Shown here: positions 51,343 through 59,087 of the stretch, in pieces | How positions within the stretch are numbered: position 1 is the stretch's first letter | How the letters are laid out: each line of letters opens with the position of its first letter | Source of the DNA: CAWDAQ01 sp963800325 | GTDB taxonomy: Bacteria > Actinomycetota > Actinomycetes > Actinomycetales > Dermatophilaceae | Length of the DNA stretch: 64,000 nt | Assembly: GCA_963800325.1 (NCBI GenBank) | Contig: CAWDAQ010000002.1 | Span: forward strand, 248,001 to 312,000 | Direction: 5' to 3' | The notes under the pieces: model-generated | What the model was told of the DNA's origin: nothing | The model's input: only the letters and a program-made list of their open reading frames with translations | Database searches by the model: none | Translations under genes and position numbers: made by a program

Positions 51343-52257
51343 TCAGGCGGCTGCGCCGCGGGCGACGAGCTCGCGGGCGAGCTGGCGGTAGGCCCCGGCG
51401 CCCTGGTGGGACGGGGCGTAGCTCGTGATCGGCTCGGCCGCCAGGGTGGCGTCGGGGAACTTCACGGTCCGGGAGATCACGGTGTGGAACACCTGGTCGC
51501 CGAAGTGGTCGACGACGCTGGCGACGACCTCCTTGCTGTGCAGCGTCCGGCCGTCGAACATCGTCGGCAGGATCCCGTCGACCTGGAGCCGCGGGTTGAG
51601 CCGGTCGGTGATCTTGTCGATCGTCTCGACCAGCAGCGCGACCCCGCGCATCGCGAAGTACTCGGTCTCCAGCGGAATGATGACGCCGTGGGCGGCCGTC
51701 AGCGCGTTGACGGTGAGCAGCCCGAGCGAGGGCTGGCAGTCGATGAGGACGACGTCGTAGTCGTCGAGCACCGGGCGCAGCACGCGCGCGAGGATCTGTT
51801 CGCGGGCGACCTCGCCGACGAGCTGGACCTCGGCCGCGGACAGGTCGATGTTCGCGGGCACGACGTCGAGGCCGGGCACCCGTGTGGTCTGGACGATGTC
51901 GCGCACGTCGTGGCCGCGTTCGACGAGGAGGTTGTAGATCGTCACGTCGAGCTCGTGGGTGGGGACCCCGAGGCCGACCGACAGCGCGCCCTGCGGGTCG
52001 AAGTCGACGAGCAGGACCCGCCGGCCGTACTCGGCGAGCGCGGCGCCGAGGTTGATCGTCGTGGTCGTCTTGCCGACGCCGCCCTTCTGGTTGCACATGG
52101 CGATGACCCGCGCCGGTCCGTGGCCGGTCAGCGGGCTGGGCTCGGGGAAGTCCGGCAGGGGCCGTCCCGTGGGTCCGATGAAGCTCTCCCCCCCGTCGAT
52201 GCCGCGAAGTCGGTCCTGGACCCGCTGGGCGCTGCTCGGGTCCACATCGGGTTCCAC
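51343..52257 (-). CDS. parA: ParA family ATPase
   Basis: 304 residues. The deviant Walker A motif KGGVGKTTTTINLG starts near residue 58; LLVDFDPQGALSVGLG and VVLIDCQPSLGLLTVNAL are Walker A' and B. It belongs to the ParA (Soj) group next to scpA rather than the parAB pair at the origin; no parB follows. Role is thought to be in chromosome positioning or condensin loading, but this is not settled. Start GTG at 52257, with a TAGGGT promoter-like hexamer ~58 bases upstream. Confidence 0.93.
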   Translation of the reverse strand: MEPDVDPSSAQRVQDRLRGIDGGESFIGPTGRPLPDFPEPSPLTGHGPARVIAMCNQKGGVGKTTTTINLGAALAEYGRRVLLVDFDPQGALSVGLGVPTHELDVTIYNLLVERGHDVRDIVQTTRVPGLDVVPANIDLSAAEVQLVGEVAREQILARVLRPVLDDYDVVLIDCQPSLGLLTVNALTAAHGVIIPLETEYFAMRGVALLVETIDKITDRLNPRLQVDGILPTMFDGRTLHSKEVVASVVDHFGDQVFHTVISRTVKFPDATLAAEPITSYAPSHQGAGAYRQLARELVARGAAA

Positions 52258-52320
52258 AGGTGCGTCACTTTCGGTCGGTACGTGCGTCGTCCAGCCTCTC
52301 GCTGATCGAGGCCGACCCTA

Positions 52321-53268
52321 TCAGCGGGCCCTCGGGTGGGCCTGCGCGTACACCTCCCGCAGCCGCTGCACCGTGACGAGGGTGTAGACCTGCGTCGTCG
52401 TCACCGACGCGTGTCCGAGCAGCTCCTGGACGACGCGGACGTCGGCGCCGCCGTCGAGGAGGTGGGTGGCGAACGAGTGACGGAGGGTGTGGGGAGAGAC
52501 CCGGTCGCCGAGCCCGCCCCGCTCGGCGGCCGCGCGCAGGATGCCCCAGGCGCCCTGCCGGGACAGGCGCCCGCCGCGCTGGTTGAGGAAGACCGCGGGA
52601 CCGCCGTGGCCCGGGGCGGCCAGGGCGGGCCGGCCGCGGACGAGCCACGCCTCGACGGCGGCGGTGGCGTACGAGCCGAGCGGCACGAGCCGCTCCTTGC
52701 GGCCCTTGCCCCGCAGCCGGACGACCCCCTCCCCGGTGTCGAGGTCGTCGACGTCGAGGCCGACCGCCTCCGAGATCCGGGCCCCGGCGCCGTAGAGCAC
52801 CTCGAGCAGGGCGCGGTCGCGGAGCGAGGCGGGGGTGTCCCCCACCGACGCGGCGGCGAGCAGCCGCTCGACGTCCTCGAGCGGGACGGCCTTCGGCAGG
52901 CGGGAGGGTGGCCGGGGCGGGCGGACCTGCGAGGCCGGGTCGCTGTCGGCGCCCTGCTCGAGCGCGAGGAACCGGTGGAACCCGCGGACGGCGACGAGCG
53001 AGCGCGCCGCCGAGCTCGCCGCGAGCGGGGGGTGGTCGGCGTCCCCCTCGCGCAGGTGGGCCAGGAAGGAGGCGACCGCCTCCTCGTCGACGACCGCCGG
53101 GTCGGTGACGCCGCGGGAGGCGAGGTGGTCGGCGTACCGGCGCAGGTCCCGGCGGTAGGCCCGCAGCGTGTGCGGCGAGACGCCGCGCTCGACGTCGAGG
53201 TGGGTCAGCCACGCGCGCACGGCCCGCTCCACCGCTGTGGAGCGGGCCGTGCCGGTGGGGTCGGTCAG
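52321..53268 (-). CDS. xerD: Site-specific tyrosine recombinase XerD
   Basis: 315 residues if started at CTG 53268. The SAM-like N-domain has VERAVRAWLTHLDVERGVSPHTLRAYRRDLRR. The catalytic domain has GAGARISEA (first Arg), GKGRKERLVPL, HTLRHSFATHLLDGGADVRVVQELLGHASVTTTQVYT, with the final Tyr. XerC and XerD recombine dif sites; the site at 14.07 kb is its likely substrate. XerC is outside the window. The start is uncertain: CTG overlapping the ald stop (with GAGG upstream) or GTG at 53232 (303 residues). The longer ORF upstream overlaps ald. Confidence 0.93.
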   Translation of the reverse strand: MTDPTGTARSTAVERAVRAWLTHLDVERGVSPHTLRAYRRDLRRYADHLASRGVTDPAVVDEEAVASFLAHLREGDADHPPLAASSAARSLVAVRGFHRFLALEQGADSDPASQVRPPRPPSRLPKAVPLEDVERLLAAASVGDTPASLRDRALLEVLYGAGARISEAVGLDVDDLDTGEGVVRLRGKGRKERLVPLGSYATAAVEAWLVRGRPALAAPGHGGPAVFLNQRGGRLSRQGAWGILRAAAERGGLGDRVSPHTLRHSFATHLLDGGADVRVVQELLGHASVTTTQVYTLVTVQRLREVYAQAHPRAR

Positions 53269-54380
53269 CTGAGGACCTCGTCGATCTTGGCGAACTCGAG
53301 GTCGTGCGCCTGGGCGACCGGGCCGTTGGTGACCTGCCCGGCATGGGTGTTGAGCCCGAGCGCGAGCGACCGGTCGTCGCGCAGGGCCTGCTTCCACCCC
53401 TTGTTCGCGACGGCGACGACGTAGGGCAGCGTGACGTTGGTCAGGGCGTACGTCGAGGTGTGCGGGACTGCCCCGGGCATGTTCGCGACGCAGTAGAACA
53501 CCGAGTCGTGCACGGCGTAGGTGGGGTCGGCGTGGGTGGTGGGCCGGGAGTCCTCGAAGCAGCCGCCCTGGTCGATGGAGATGTCGACGAGGACCGAGCC
53601 GGGCTTCATCCGCGAGACCTGCTCGTTCGTGACGAGGGTCGGCGCCTTCGCGCCCGGGACGAGGACCGCCCCGATGACGAGGTCGGCGTCGGAGATCGCC
53701 CTCTCGACCTCGTAGGCGTTGGAGGCGACGGTCTGCAGGTGGCCCTGGTAGATCGCGTCCGCGTTGCGCAGCTTGCCGACGTTGAGGTCGAGCAGGAGGA
53801 CCTCGGCCTGCATCCCGAGGGCGATGGCGGCGGCGTTCATCCCGGACACGCCGGCACCGAGGACGACGACCTTCGCGGCGTAGACCCCGGAGACCCCGCC
53901 CATGAGGATCCCCCGGCCGCCCTGGGCCCGCATGAGGGTGTGCGAGCCGACCTGGGGCGCGAGCCGTCCGGCGACCTCGGACATCGGGGCGAGCAGCGGC
54001 AGCGAGCGGTCCGGCAGCTCGACGGTCTCGTAGGCGATGCCGGTGACGTTGCGCTTGACGAGCTCCTCGGTGAGCGGGCGGTCGGCGGCAAGGTGGAGGT
54101 AGGTGAAGAGCGTCTGGTCCTCCCGCATCCGCGGGTACTCCTCGGCGACCGGCTCCTTGACCTTGAGGATGAGCTCCCCGGTCCCCCAGACGTCGTCGGC
54201 GGTCTCGAGGATCGTCGCGCCGGCGGCCTCGAAGTCCTCGTCCGCGATCGACGAGCCGACCCCCGCCTCGCGCTCGACGAAGACCTCGTGCCCGTTGACG
54301 ACGAGCTCGTTGACCCCGGCGGGCGTGATCGCCACCCGGTACTCGTTGTTCTTGACCTCGCGGGGGATGCCGACCTTCAC
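53265..54380 (-). CDS. ald: Alanine dehydrogenase
   Basis: 371 residues, exactly the usual length. VGIPREVKNNEYRVAITPAGV at the start, VFVEREAG, HLAADRPLTEEL, the catalytic region GGRGILMGGVSGV and NAD-binding VVVLGAGVSGMNAA are all standard. It interconverts L-alanine and pyruvate with NADH and ammonia. GTG at 54380 is preceded by ACGGAGAC; a longer frame is open upstream. It lies between hisS and xerD, not its usual mycobacterial place. Confidence 0.96.
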   Translation of the reverse strand: MKVGIPREVKNNEYRVAITPAGVNELVVNGHEVFVEREAGVGSSIADEDFEAAGATILETADDVWGTGELILKVKEPVAEEYPRMREDQTLFTYLHLAADRPLTEELVKRNVTGIAYETVELPDRSLPLLAPMSEVAGRLAPQVGSHTLMRAQGGRGILMGGVSGVYAAKVVVLGAGVSGMNAAAIALGMQAEVLLLDLNVGKLRNADAIYQGHLQTVASNAYEVERAISDADLVIGAVLVPGAKAPTLVTNEQVSRMKPGSVLVDISIDQGGCFEDSRPTTHADPTYAVHDSVFYCVANMPGAVPHTSTYALTNVTLPYVVAVANKGWKQALRDDRSLALGLNTHAGQVTNGPVAQAHDLEFAKIDEVLS

Positions 54381-54465
54381 GATGTCTCCGTCCGTCTGGG
54401 GTGTCGGGCGCTCCTGACGGCGCCGTTGCCGCCAGGAGGGCAGCCGGCCGGCTGCGCCCGCGAGT

Positions 54466-55827
54466 CTAGCCCCCGGGCGTGGTGCCCACACGAGGGTGGA
54501 GGTCCTCCTCCGGGGGCTCCCAGTGGCCCGCCTCGGCGTCGACCTGCTCGCCGCTGCGGATGTCCTTGACCTGGTCGCCGCCGTCGGGGCCCGCGCCGGC
54601 GAACCACACGTACGGGATGCCGCGGCGGTCGGCGTAGCGGATCTGCTTGCCGAACTTCGCCGCGGTGGGGGCGACCTCGCACGCGATGCCCCGGGCGCGC
54701 AGCAGCGTGGCCGACGTCATCGCCTCCGGGCGGCTGTCCTCGTCGGCGAGCGCGACGAGGACCGTCGCCGGGCTGCTCCGGTCGGCGGTGAGGCCGCGCC
54801 GGGAGAGAAGGAGGGAGACCAGCCGGGTCACCCCGACCGAGATGCCGACTCCGGGGTAGGTGTGGCGACCGTCGCTGGCGAGGGCGTCGTACCGCCCGCC
54901 GGAGCAGACCGACCCGAAGTCCTCCTCGCCGACGACCTGGGTCTCGTAGACGGTCCCGGTGTAGTAGTCGAGCCCGCGGGCGATGCGCAGGTCGGCGCGG
55001 ATCCGCCCGGGGGCGAGCTCGATGCCGGCCGCAACGACCGCCGCGAGGGCCTCCAGCCCCTCGGTGAGCGTGTCGCTCTCGACGCCGAGGGCGCGCACCT
55101 CGTCGACGAAGTCGAGCCCGTCGGAGCTGATCCGGGCGAGCGCGAGGCACTGGTCGGCCTGCTCCCGGCTCGCCCCGGCCTCGACGAGCTGGTCGCGGAC
55201 GGCGTCCGGGCCGATCTTGTCGAGCTTGTCGACCACCCGCAGGGTCCCGGCGACGTCGTCGAGGCCGATGCCGGTGTAGAAGCCCTCGGGGATCTTCCGG
55301 TTGTTGACCTGGATGACGAAGTCGCCGAGTCCGGGGACGCGCTCGAACGCCTCGGCGACGACGAGCGGCATCTCCGCCTCGAAGTGCGGTGCGAGCTCGT
55401 CGACGTCGATGACGTCGATGTCGGCCTGGGTGAACTCCCGGAACCGGCCCTCCTGGGGGCGCTCACCCCGCCAGACCTTCTGGATCTGGTAGCGGCGGAA
55501 CGGGAAGTCGAGCTTCCCGGCGTTCTCGAGGACGTACCGGGCGAACGGGACGGTCAGGTCGAAGTGCAGCCCGAGCCGCGCCTCGTCGCCGTCCTCATCG
55601 CTGAGCCGGGAGACCGCGTAGATCTCCTTGTCCGTGTCCCCGCCGGTGCCGACCAACCGGTCGACCGGCTCGACGGCCCGGGTCTCCACCGGCGAGAAGC
55701 CGTGGAGCTCGAACACCTCGCGGAGGGTGTCGAGGACGTGCTGCTCGGCGATCCGCTCGGTGGGGAGGAGCTCGGGGAAGCCCGAGATCGGCCGGACCCG
55801 TTGCTGGCGGCGGGGGCGATCGTTCAC
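54466..55827 (-). CDS. hisS: Histidyl-tRNA synthetase
   Basis: 453 residues, class II synthetase. ISGFPELLPTERIAEQHVLD is motif 1 region; FDLTVPFARYV and RYQIQKVWRGERPQEGRFREFTQADIDV form motif 2; GLDYYTGTVYE is the histidine-A motif; C-terminal anticodon-binding domain ends near DQVKDIRSGEQV. Length is ~20-30 longer than short bacterial HisRS. Starts GTG at 55827, overlapping the MBL gene stop. Confidence 0.96.
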   Translation of the reverse strand: MNDRPRRQQRVRPISGFPELLPTERIAEQHVLDTLREVFELHGFSPVETRAVEPVDRLVGTGGDTDKEIYAVSRLSDEDGDEARLGLHFDLTVPFARYVLENAGKLDFPFRRYQIQKVWRGERPQEGRFREFTQADIDVIDVDELAPHFEAEMPLVVAEAFERVPGLGDFVIQVNNRKIPEGFYTGIGLDDVAGTLRVVDKLDKIGPDAVRDQLVEAGASREQADQCLALARISSDGLDFVDEVRALGVESDTLTEGLEALAAVVAAGIELAPGRIRADLRIARGLDYYTGTVYETQVVGEEDFGSVCSGGRYDALASDGRHTYPGVGISVGVTRLVSLLLSRRGLTADRSSPATVLVALADEDSRPEAMTSATLLRARGIACEVAPTAAKFGKQIRYADRRGIPYVWFAGAGPDGGDQVKDIRSGEQVDAEAGHWEPPEEDLHPRVGTTPGG

Positions 55828-56537
55828 GACGTCAATCCTTGCAGGTAGGGGTTCCGGGTGCGTTCGGCGGCCATCGACGTCGCCGGGCCGTGGCCCGGCA
55901 GCAGGAGGGTCGGGTCCGGGAGCGGGAGGACGACGTCACGGAGCGAGCGGGTCATCGCCTCCGCGTCCCCGCCGGGCAGGTCGGTCCGTCCGATCGAGCC
56001 GGCGAAGACGACGTCGCCGCAGAGGACGGTGCGGTCGACGTCGGCGCCGAGGGCACCGGCACCGGTGACCCCGTCAGGGGTCTCGTCGAGGGCGAAGAGG
56101 ACCGACCCCTCGGTGTGTCCGGGGGCGTGGAGGACCCGGACCGCGAGCCCGGCGAGCTCGAGCTCGTCGCGGTCGGCGAGCTCGACGACCCGGTCCGGCT
56201 CGCGCCACGCGGCGCGTCGTCCGAACTGGTGCTCGAGCATCGCGACCAGACCCGGCTCGAGCGTCGAGAGCGGGTCGGTGAGCCGGTAGCGGTCGTCGGC
56301 GTGGAGGTAGGCGGCGGTGTCGGAGCCGCAGACCGGGGTGACCGAGTAGACGTGGTCGAGGTGGCCGTGGGTGAGGAGCACCGCGGCCGGGCGCAGGCGG
56401 TGCTCGGCGAGGACGTCGCGGAGGGTGTCCTCGACCCCGACCCCGGGGTCGACGACGAGGCACTCCTCGCCCGGGGCCGGGGCGAGCACGTAGCAGTTCG
56501 TGGCGAACGCGGCGGCGGGGAAGGCGACGGTGAGCAC
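55824..56537 (-). CDS. Metallo-beta-lactamase fold hydrolase (glyoxalase II-like)
   Basis: 237 residues. Zinc motif THGHLDHVYSV, VLHAPGHTEGSVLF, CGDVVFAGSIGR and a final LLLPGHGPATSMAAERTRNP mark the glyoxalase II-like MBL family. Equivalent to Rv2581c, next to hisS in many actinobacteria. Substrate unknown. GTG at 56537 has TAGGGT seven bases upstream (56550-56545), so the MBL-hisS transcript is probably leaderless. Confidence 0.92.
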   Translation of the reverse strand: MLTVAFPAAAFATNCYVLAPAPGEECLVVDPGVGVEDTLRDVLAEHRLRPAAVLLTHGHLDHVYSVTPVCGSDTAAYLHADDRYRLTDPLSTLEPGLVAMLEHQFGRRAAWREPDRVVELADRDELELAGLAVRVLHAPGHTEGSVLFALDETPDGVTGAGALGADVDRTVLCGDVVFAGSIGRTDLPGGDAEAMTRSLRDVVLPLPDPTLLLPGHGPATSMAAERTRNPYLQGLTS

Positions 56538-56550
56538 GGGCCCGACCCTA
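56537..56550 (-). promoter_or_regulatory. Leaderless promoter -10 element of the MBL-hisS operon
   Basis: Minus-strand TAGGGT (56550-56545), seven bases, then GTG at 56537. Confidence 0.45.
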
Positions 56551-56568
56551 CCGACGTCCGCTTCCTCC

Positions 56569-56574
56569 TAGAAT
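56569..56574 (+). promoter_or_regulatory. -10 element of the cyclophilin-DUF349 operon
   Basis: TAGAAT at 56569-56574 would start transcription near 56581, ~65 bases before the GTG at 56647. This is the divergent partner of the MBL promoter. Confidence 0.45.
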
Positions 56575-56646
56575 GGCCGCGCCCGGGGTCGTTCGGGTCC
56601 CCCCGGCCCGGGGGTGGGCGGAGCCGGGAGATCGCGAGGACGGCAG

Positions 56647-57453
56647 GTGACGAGGAAGCAGGAGCGCGCCAGGCAGCGGCGCCGGTACCAGCGGCGCGTG
56701 GCCCGGCAGGCGGAGCGGGTGGCCGAGCGGGACCGGAACAAGCGGGTCGCGGTGGTCGTCGTCGCGGTCCTCGCCGTCGTCGGGCTGCTCGTCGGGGTGA
56801 GCGCCGCGGTGAGCTCCCCCGGGGGTGAGGACGGCGCCGCCTCCTCGGCGGCCTCGTCCTCGGGCGACGGCGTGACCTGCCGGGACGCGCCGCCGGTGCC
56901 GGGCACGAAGGCCGAGCTGGACCTGCCCGACGCCTCGACCGCGAAGGGGAGGACGTTCACGGCGGTGCTGACGACGAACTGCGGGGACATCACGCTGCGG
57001 CTCGAGGGCACCGACGCCCCGCAGACCGTCGCGTCCTTCGTCGACCTCGCCCGGCGCGGCTACTGGCGTGACTCCCCGTGCCACCGGCTCGTGACGTCGG
57101 GGATCCACGTCCTCCAGTGCGGCGACCCGACCGGGACCGGTCAGGGCACCCCGGGGTACTCCTTCGGGATCGAGAACGCACCCGCCGACGGCGACTACCC
57201 GCGGGGCACGGTCGCGATGGCCCGCACGAGCGACCCGAACAGCAACGGCGGGCAGTTCTTCCTCGTCACCAGGGACAGCCACCTGCCCACCGACGGGGGC
57301 GGGTACTCGATCTTCGGGACCGTGACTGGTGGAATGGACGTCGTCGACCACATCGCCTCCGCCGGCGTCGCCGGCGGGGGCACGGACGGCGCCCCCGCGG
57401 CGCCCATGAGCATCCTCCGGGTTGCTGCGACCGAGAAGAAGGCCTCACCGTGA
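56647..57453 (+). CDS. ppiB: Membrane-anchored cyclophilin-type peptidyl-prolyl isomerase
   Basis: 268 residues. A basic N-terminus (RKQERARQRRRYQRR), one transmembrane helix (VAVVVVAVLAVVGLLVGVS), a Ser/Ala linker and a cyclophilin domain: YWRDSPCHRLV, LQCGDPTGTGQGTPGY, GTVAMARTSDPNSNGGQFFLV and YSIFGTVTGGMDVVD. The enzyme speeds proline isomerisation outside the cell membrane. It matches Rv2582. The chosen GTG at 56647 has AGGA a few bases before; an earlier GTG at 56614 is less likely. Confidence 0.92.
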   Translation: MTRKQERARQRRRYQRRVARQAERVAERDRNKRVAVVVVAVLAVVGLLVGVSAAVSSPGGEDGAASSAASSSGDGVTCRDAPPVPGTKAELDLPDASTAKGRTFTAVLTTNCGDITLRLEGTDAPQTVASFVDLARRGYWRDSPCHRLVTSGIHVLQCGDPTGTGQGTPGYSFGIENAPADGDYPRGTVAMARTSDPNSNGGQFFLVTRDSHLPTDGGGYSIFGTVTGGMDVVDHIASAGVAGGGTDGAPAAPMSILRVAATEKKASP

Positions 57454-58877
57454 CTGACCAGCCGTCCCACGTCCCCGAGACCCCGACCCCGTCACCGCCG
57501 AACCCGTCGGGGCCGAAGCCGGCACCGCCGCGCAGGAGCGAGGGCGGCGGGAGCGCCGTCCCGACCCCGGCCGCCCTGGCGGCGGCACACCCGACCCCGG
57601 CGCCGGCGCCGGCGCACGCCCCGTCCGACTCGGCCCGGTTCGGCCGCGTCGACGACGAGGGCCGGGTGTTCGTGCGGGAGGGGGACGGCGAGCGGGAGGT
57701 CGGGTCCTACCCGGGCGCCGGACCGGACGAGGCGCTGCAGTACTTCGCCCGGAAGTACGACGAGCTGTACGCGACCGCCGACCTGCTCCACCAGCGCGTG
57801 CTCTCGCCGGACGTGCCGAGCAAGGAGGTCGCCGACGGGCTGCGCACCGTCCGCGAGCACGTCGACGGCGCCGCCGTCGTCGGGGACCTCGCCGCGTTGA
57901 CCGCGCTCGTGGACTCGATCGAGAGCGAGCTGGCCGAGAAGCGGGAGCGGGAGTCGGCCGAGCGGGCCGCCGCGAAGGAGGCCGCCCGCGTCGAGCGCGA
58001 GGCGATCGTCGTCCAGGCCGAGGAGATCGCCGCCCAGCCGGAGCAGAGCGTGCAGTGGAAGGCGAGCAGCGCCCGGATGCGCGATCTGCTGGCGGAGTGG
58101 AAGGCCCACCAGCGCAGCGGGCCGCGGATCGACAAGCCCGTCGAGAACGAGCTGTGGCAGCGCTTCAGCCGGGCCCGGAACGGGTTCGACAAGGCGCGGC
58201 GGGTCCACTTCGCCCAGCTCGAGCACTCCCGCGCGGACGCGAAGGCGGTCAAGGAGGAGCTCGTCGCCGAGGCGGAGCGGCTGCGCGACAGCACCGACTG
58301 GGGCGCCACCGCGGGCGCGTTCAAGCGGCTCATGGACCGGTGGCGTGCGGCCGGGAGGGCCGCGCGGGCCGACGACGACGCGCTCTGGGAGCGGTTCCGC
58401 GCCGCCCAGGACGCGTTCTTCGCCGCCAAGGACGCCGTCGCTGCCGAGGAGGACGAGCAGTACCGGGCGAACCTCGCCGTCAAGGAGGAGCTGCTCGCCG
58501 AGGCCCGGGCCCTGCTGCCGGTGACCGACGTCGCCGCCGCCCGGGCCCGGCTGCGCTCGGTGCAGGAGCGGTGGGACGCGGCGGGGCGGGTCCCCCGGGG
58601 CGACGTCGACCGGGTGGAGAAGGCGCTGCGCCGGGTCGAGGCCGAGGTCCGTGGCGCGGAGGACAAGCGCTGGCAGCGCTCCAACCCCGAGGTGGCCGCC
58701 CGCGCGCAGTCGATGGTCGACCAGCTCGAGTCGTCGGTCTCGGCGCTCGAGGGCGAGGTCGAGGAGGCCGAGTCCGACGGCGACAGCCGGCGCGCGCGGG
58801 ACGCCCGCGGCAGGCTCGAGGCGCAGCGCCAGTGGCTCGACCAGGCCCGCTCCGGCCTCGACGAGTTCGGCGGCTGA
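57450..58877 (+). CDS. DUF349 domain coiled-coil protein
   Basis: 475 residues. A Pro/Ser-rich start of ~65 residues, then SARFGRVDDEGRVFVREGDGE, then repeated helical DUF349 units with W-K/R-x-A-G patterns: WKAHQRSGP, WRAAGRAA, WDAAGRVP. DUF349 proteins are cytoplasmic coiled-coil proteins of unknown function next to relA in actinobacteria. GTG start overlaps the cyclophilin stop (GTGA), so the two are coupled. It ends 210 bases before relA on the other strand, in a spacer filled by repeat B copy 2. Confidence 0.87.
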   Translation: MTDQPSHVPETPTPSPPNPSGPKPAPPRRSEGGGSAVPTPAALAAAHPTPAPAPAHAPSDSARFGRVDDEGRVFVREGDGEREVGSYPGAGPDEALQYFARKYDELYATADLLHQRVLSPDVPSKEVADGLRTVREHVDGAAVVGDLAALTALVDSIESELAEKRERESAERAAAKEAARVEREAIVVQAEEIAAQPEQSVQWKASSARMRDLLAEWKAHQRSGPRIDKPVENELWQRFSRARNGFDKARRVHFAQLEHSRADAKAVKEELVAEAERLRDSTDWGATAGAFKRLMDRWRAAGRAARADDDALWERFRAAQDAFFAAKDAVAAEEDEQYRANLAVKEELLAEARALLPVTDVAAARARLRSVQERWDAAGRVPRGDVDRVEKALRRVEAEVRGAEDKRWQRSNPEVAARAQSMVDQLESSVSALEGEVEEAESDGDSRRARDARGRLEAQRQWLDQARSGLDEFGG

Positions 58878-58913
58878 CCCTCCCCCGACCCGCACCCCGC
58901 ACCCCGCACCCCC

Positions 58914-59063
58914 GCACTTCGTGCCCGTCCTGCCTTCCCGCCCGGTGCCGTAGTCCGCACTTCGTGCCCGTTCGGCCGCGCACATCCCCCGTAGCGGCGG
59001 GTGAAACGCGGTCAACCGGGCACGAAGTGCGGACTACGGGTCTGCGTTTCGGGCACGAAGTGC
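58914..59063. repeat. Dispersed repeat family B, copy 2 (nested four-arm inverted repeat)
   Basis: Two left arms with GCACTTCGTGCCCG (58914-58927 and 58957-58970) and two right arms with GGGCACGAAGTGC (59018-59030 and 59051-59063). The inner pair extends to ~31 bases each way with a few mismatches (GTAGTCCGCACTTCG side). It lies in the spacer between convergent DUF349 and relA genes and is related to the copy at 6858-6934. Confidence 0.85.
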
Positions 59064-59087
59064 GGGTTACGGGACCGGGGTCGGGGG

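Noticed and set aside
52321..53268. Tyrosine recombinase as an integrase of a mobile element
   Set aside because: Context (scpA-scpB-parA) and length fit housekeeping XerD; no tRNA-linked attachment repeats, phage genes or composition shift nearby. The tRNA-Pro 7 kb away has no duplicated 3' end.
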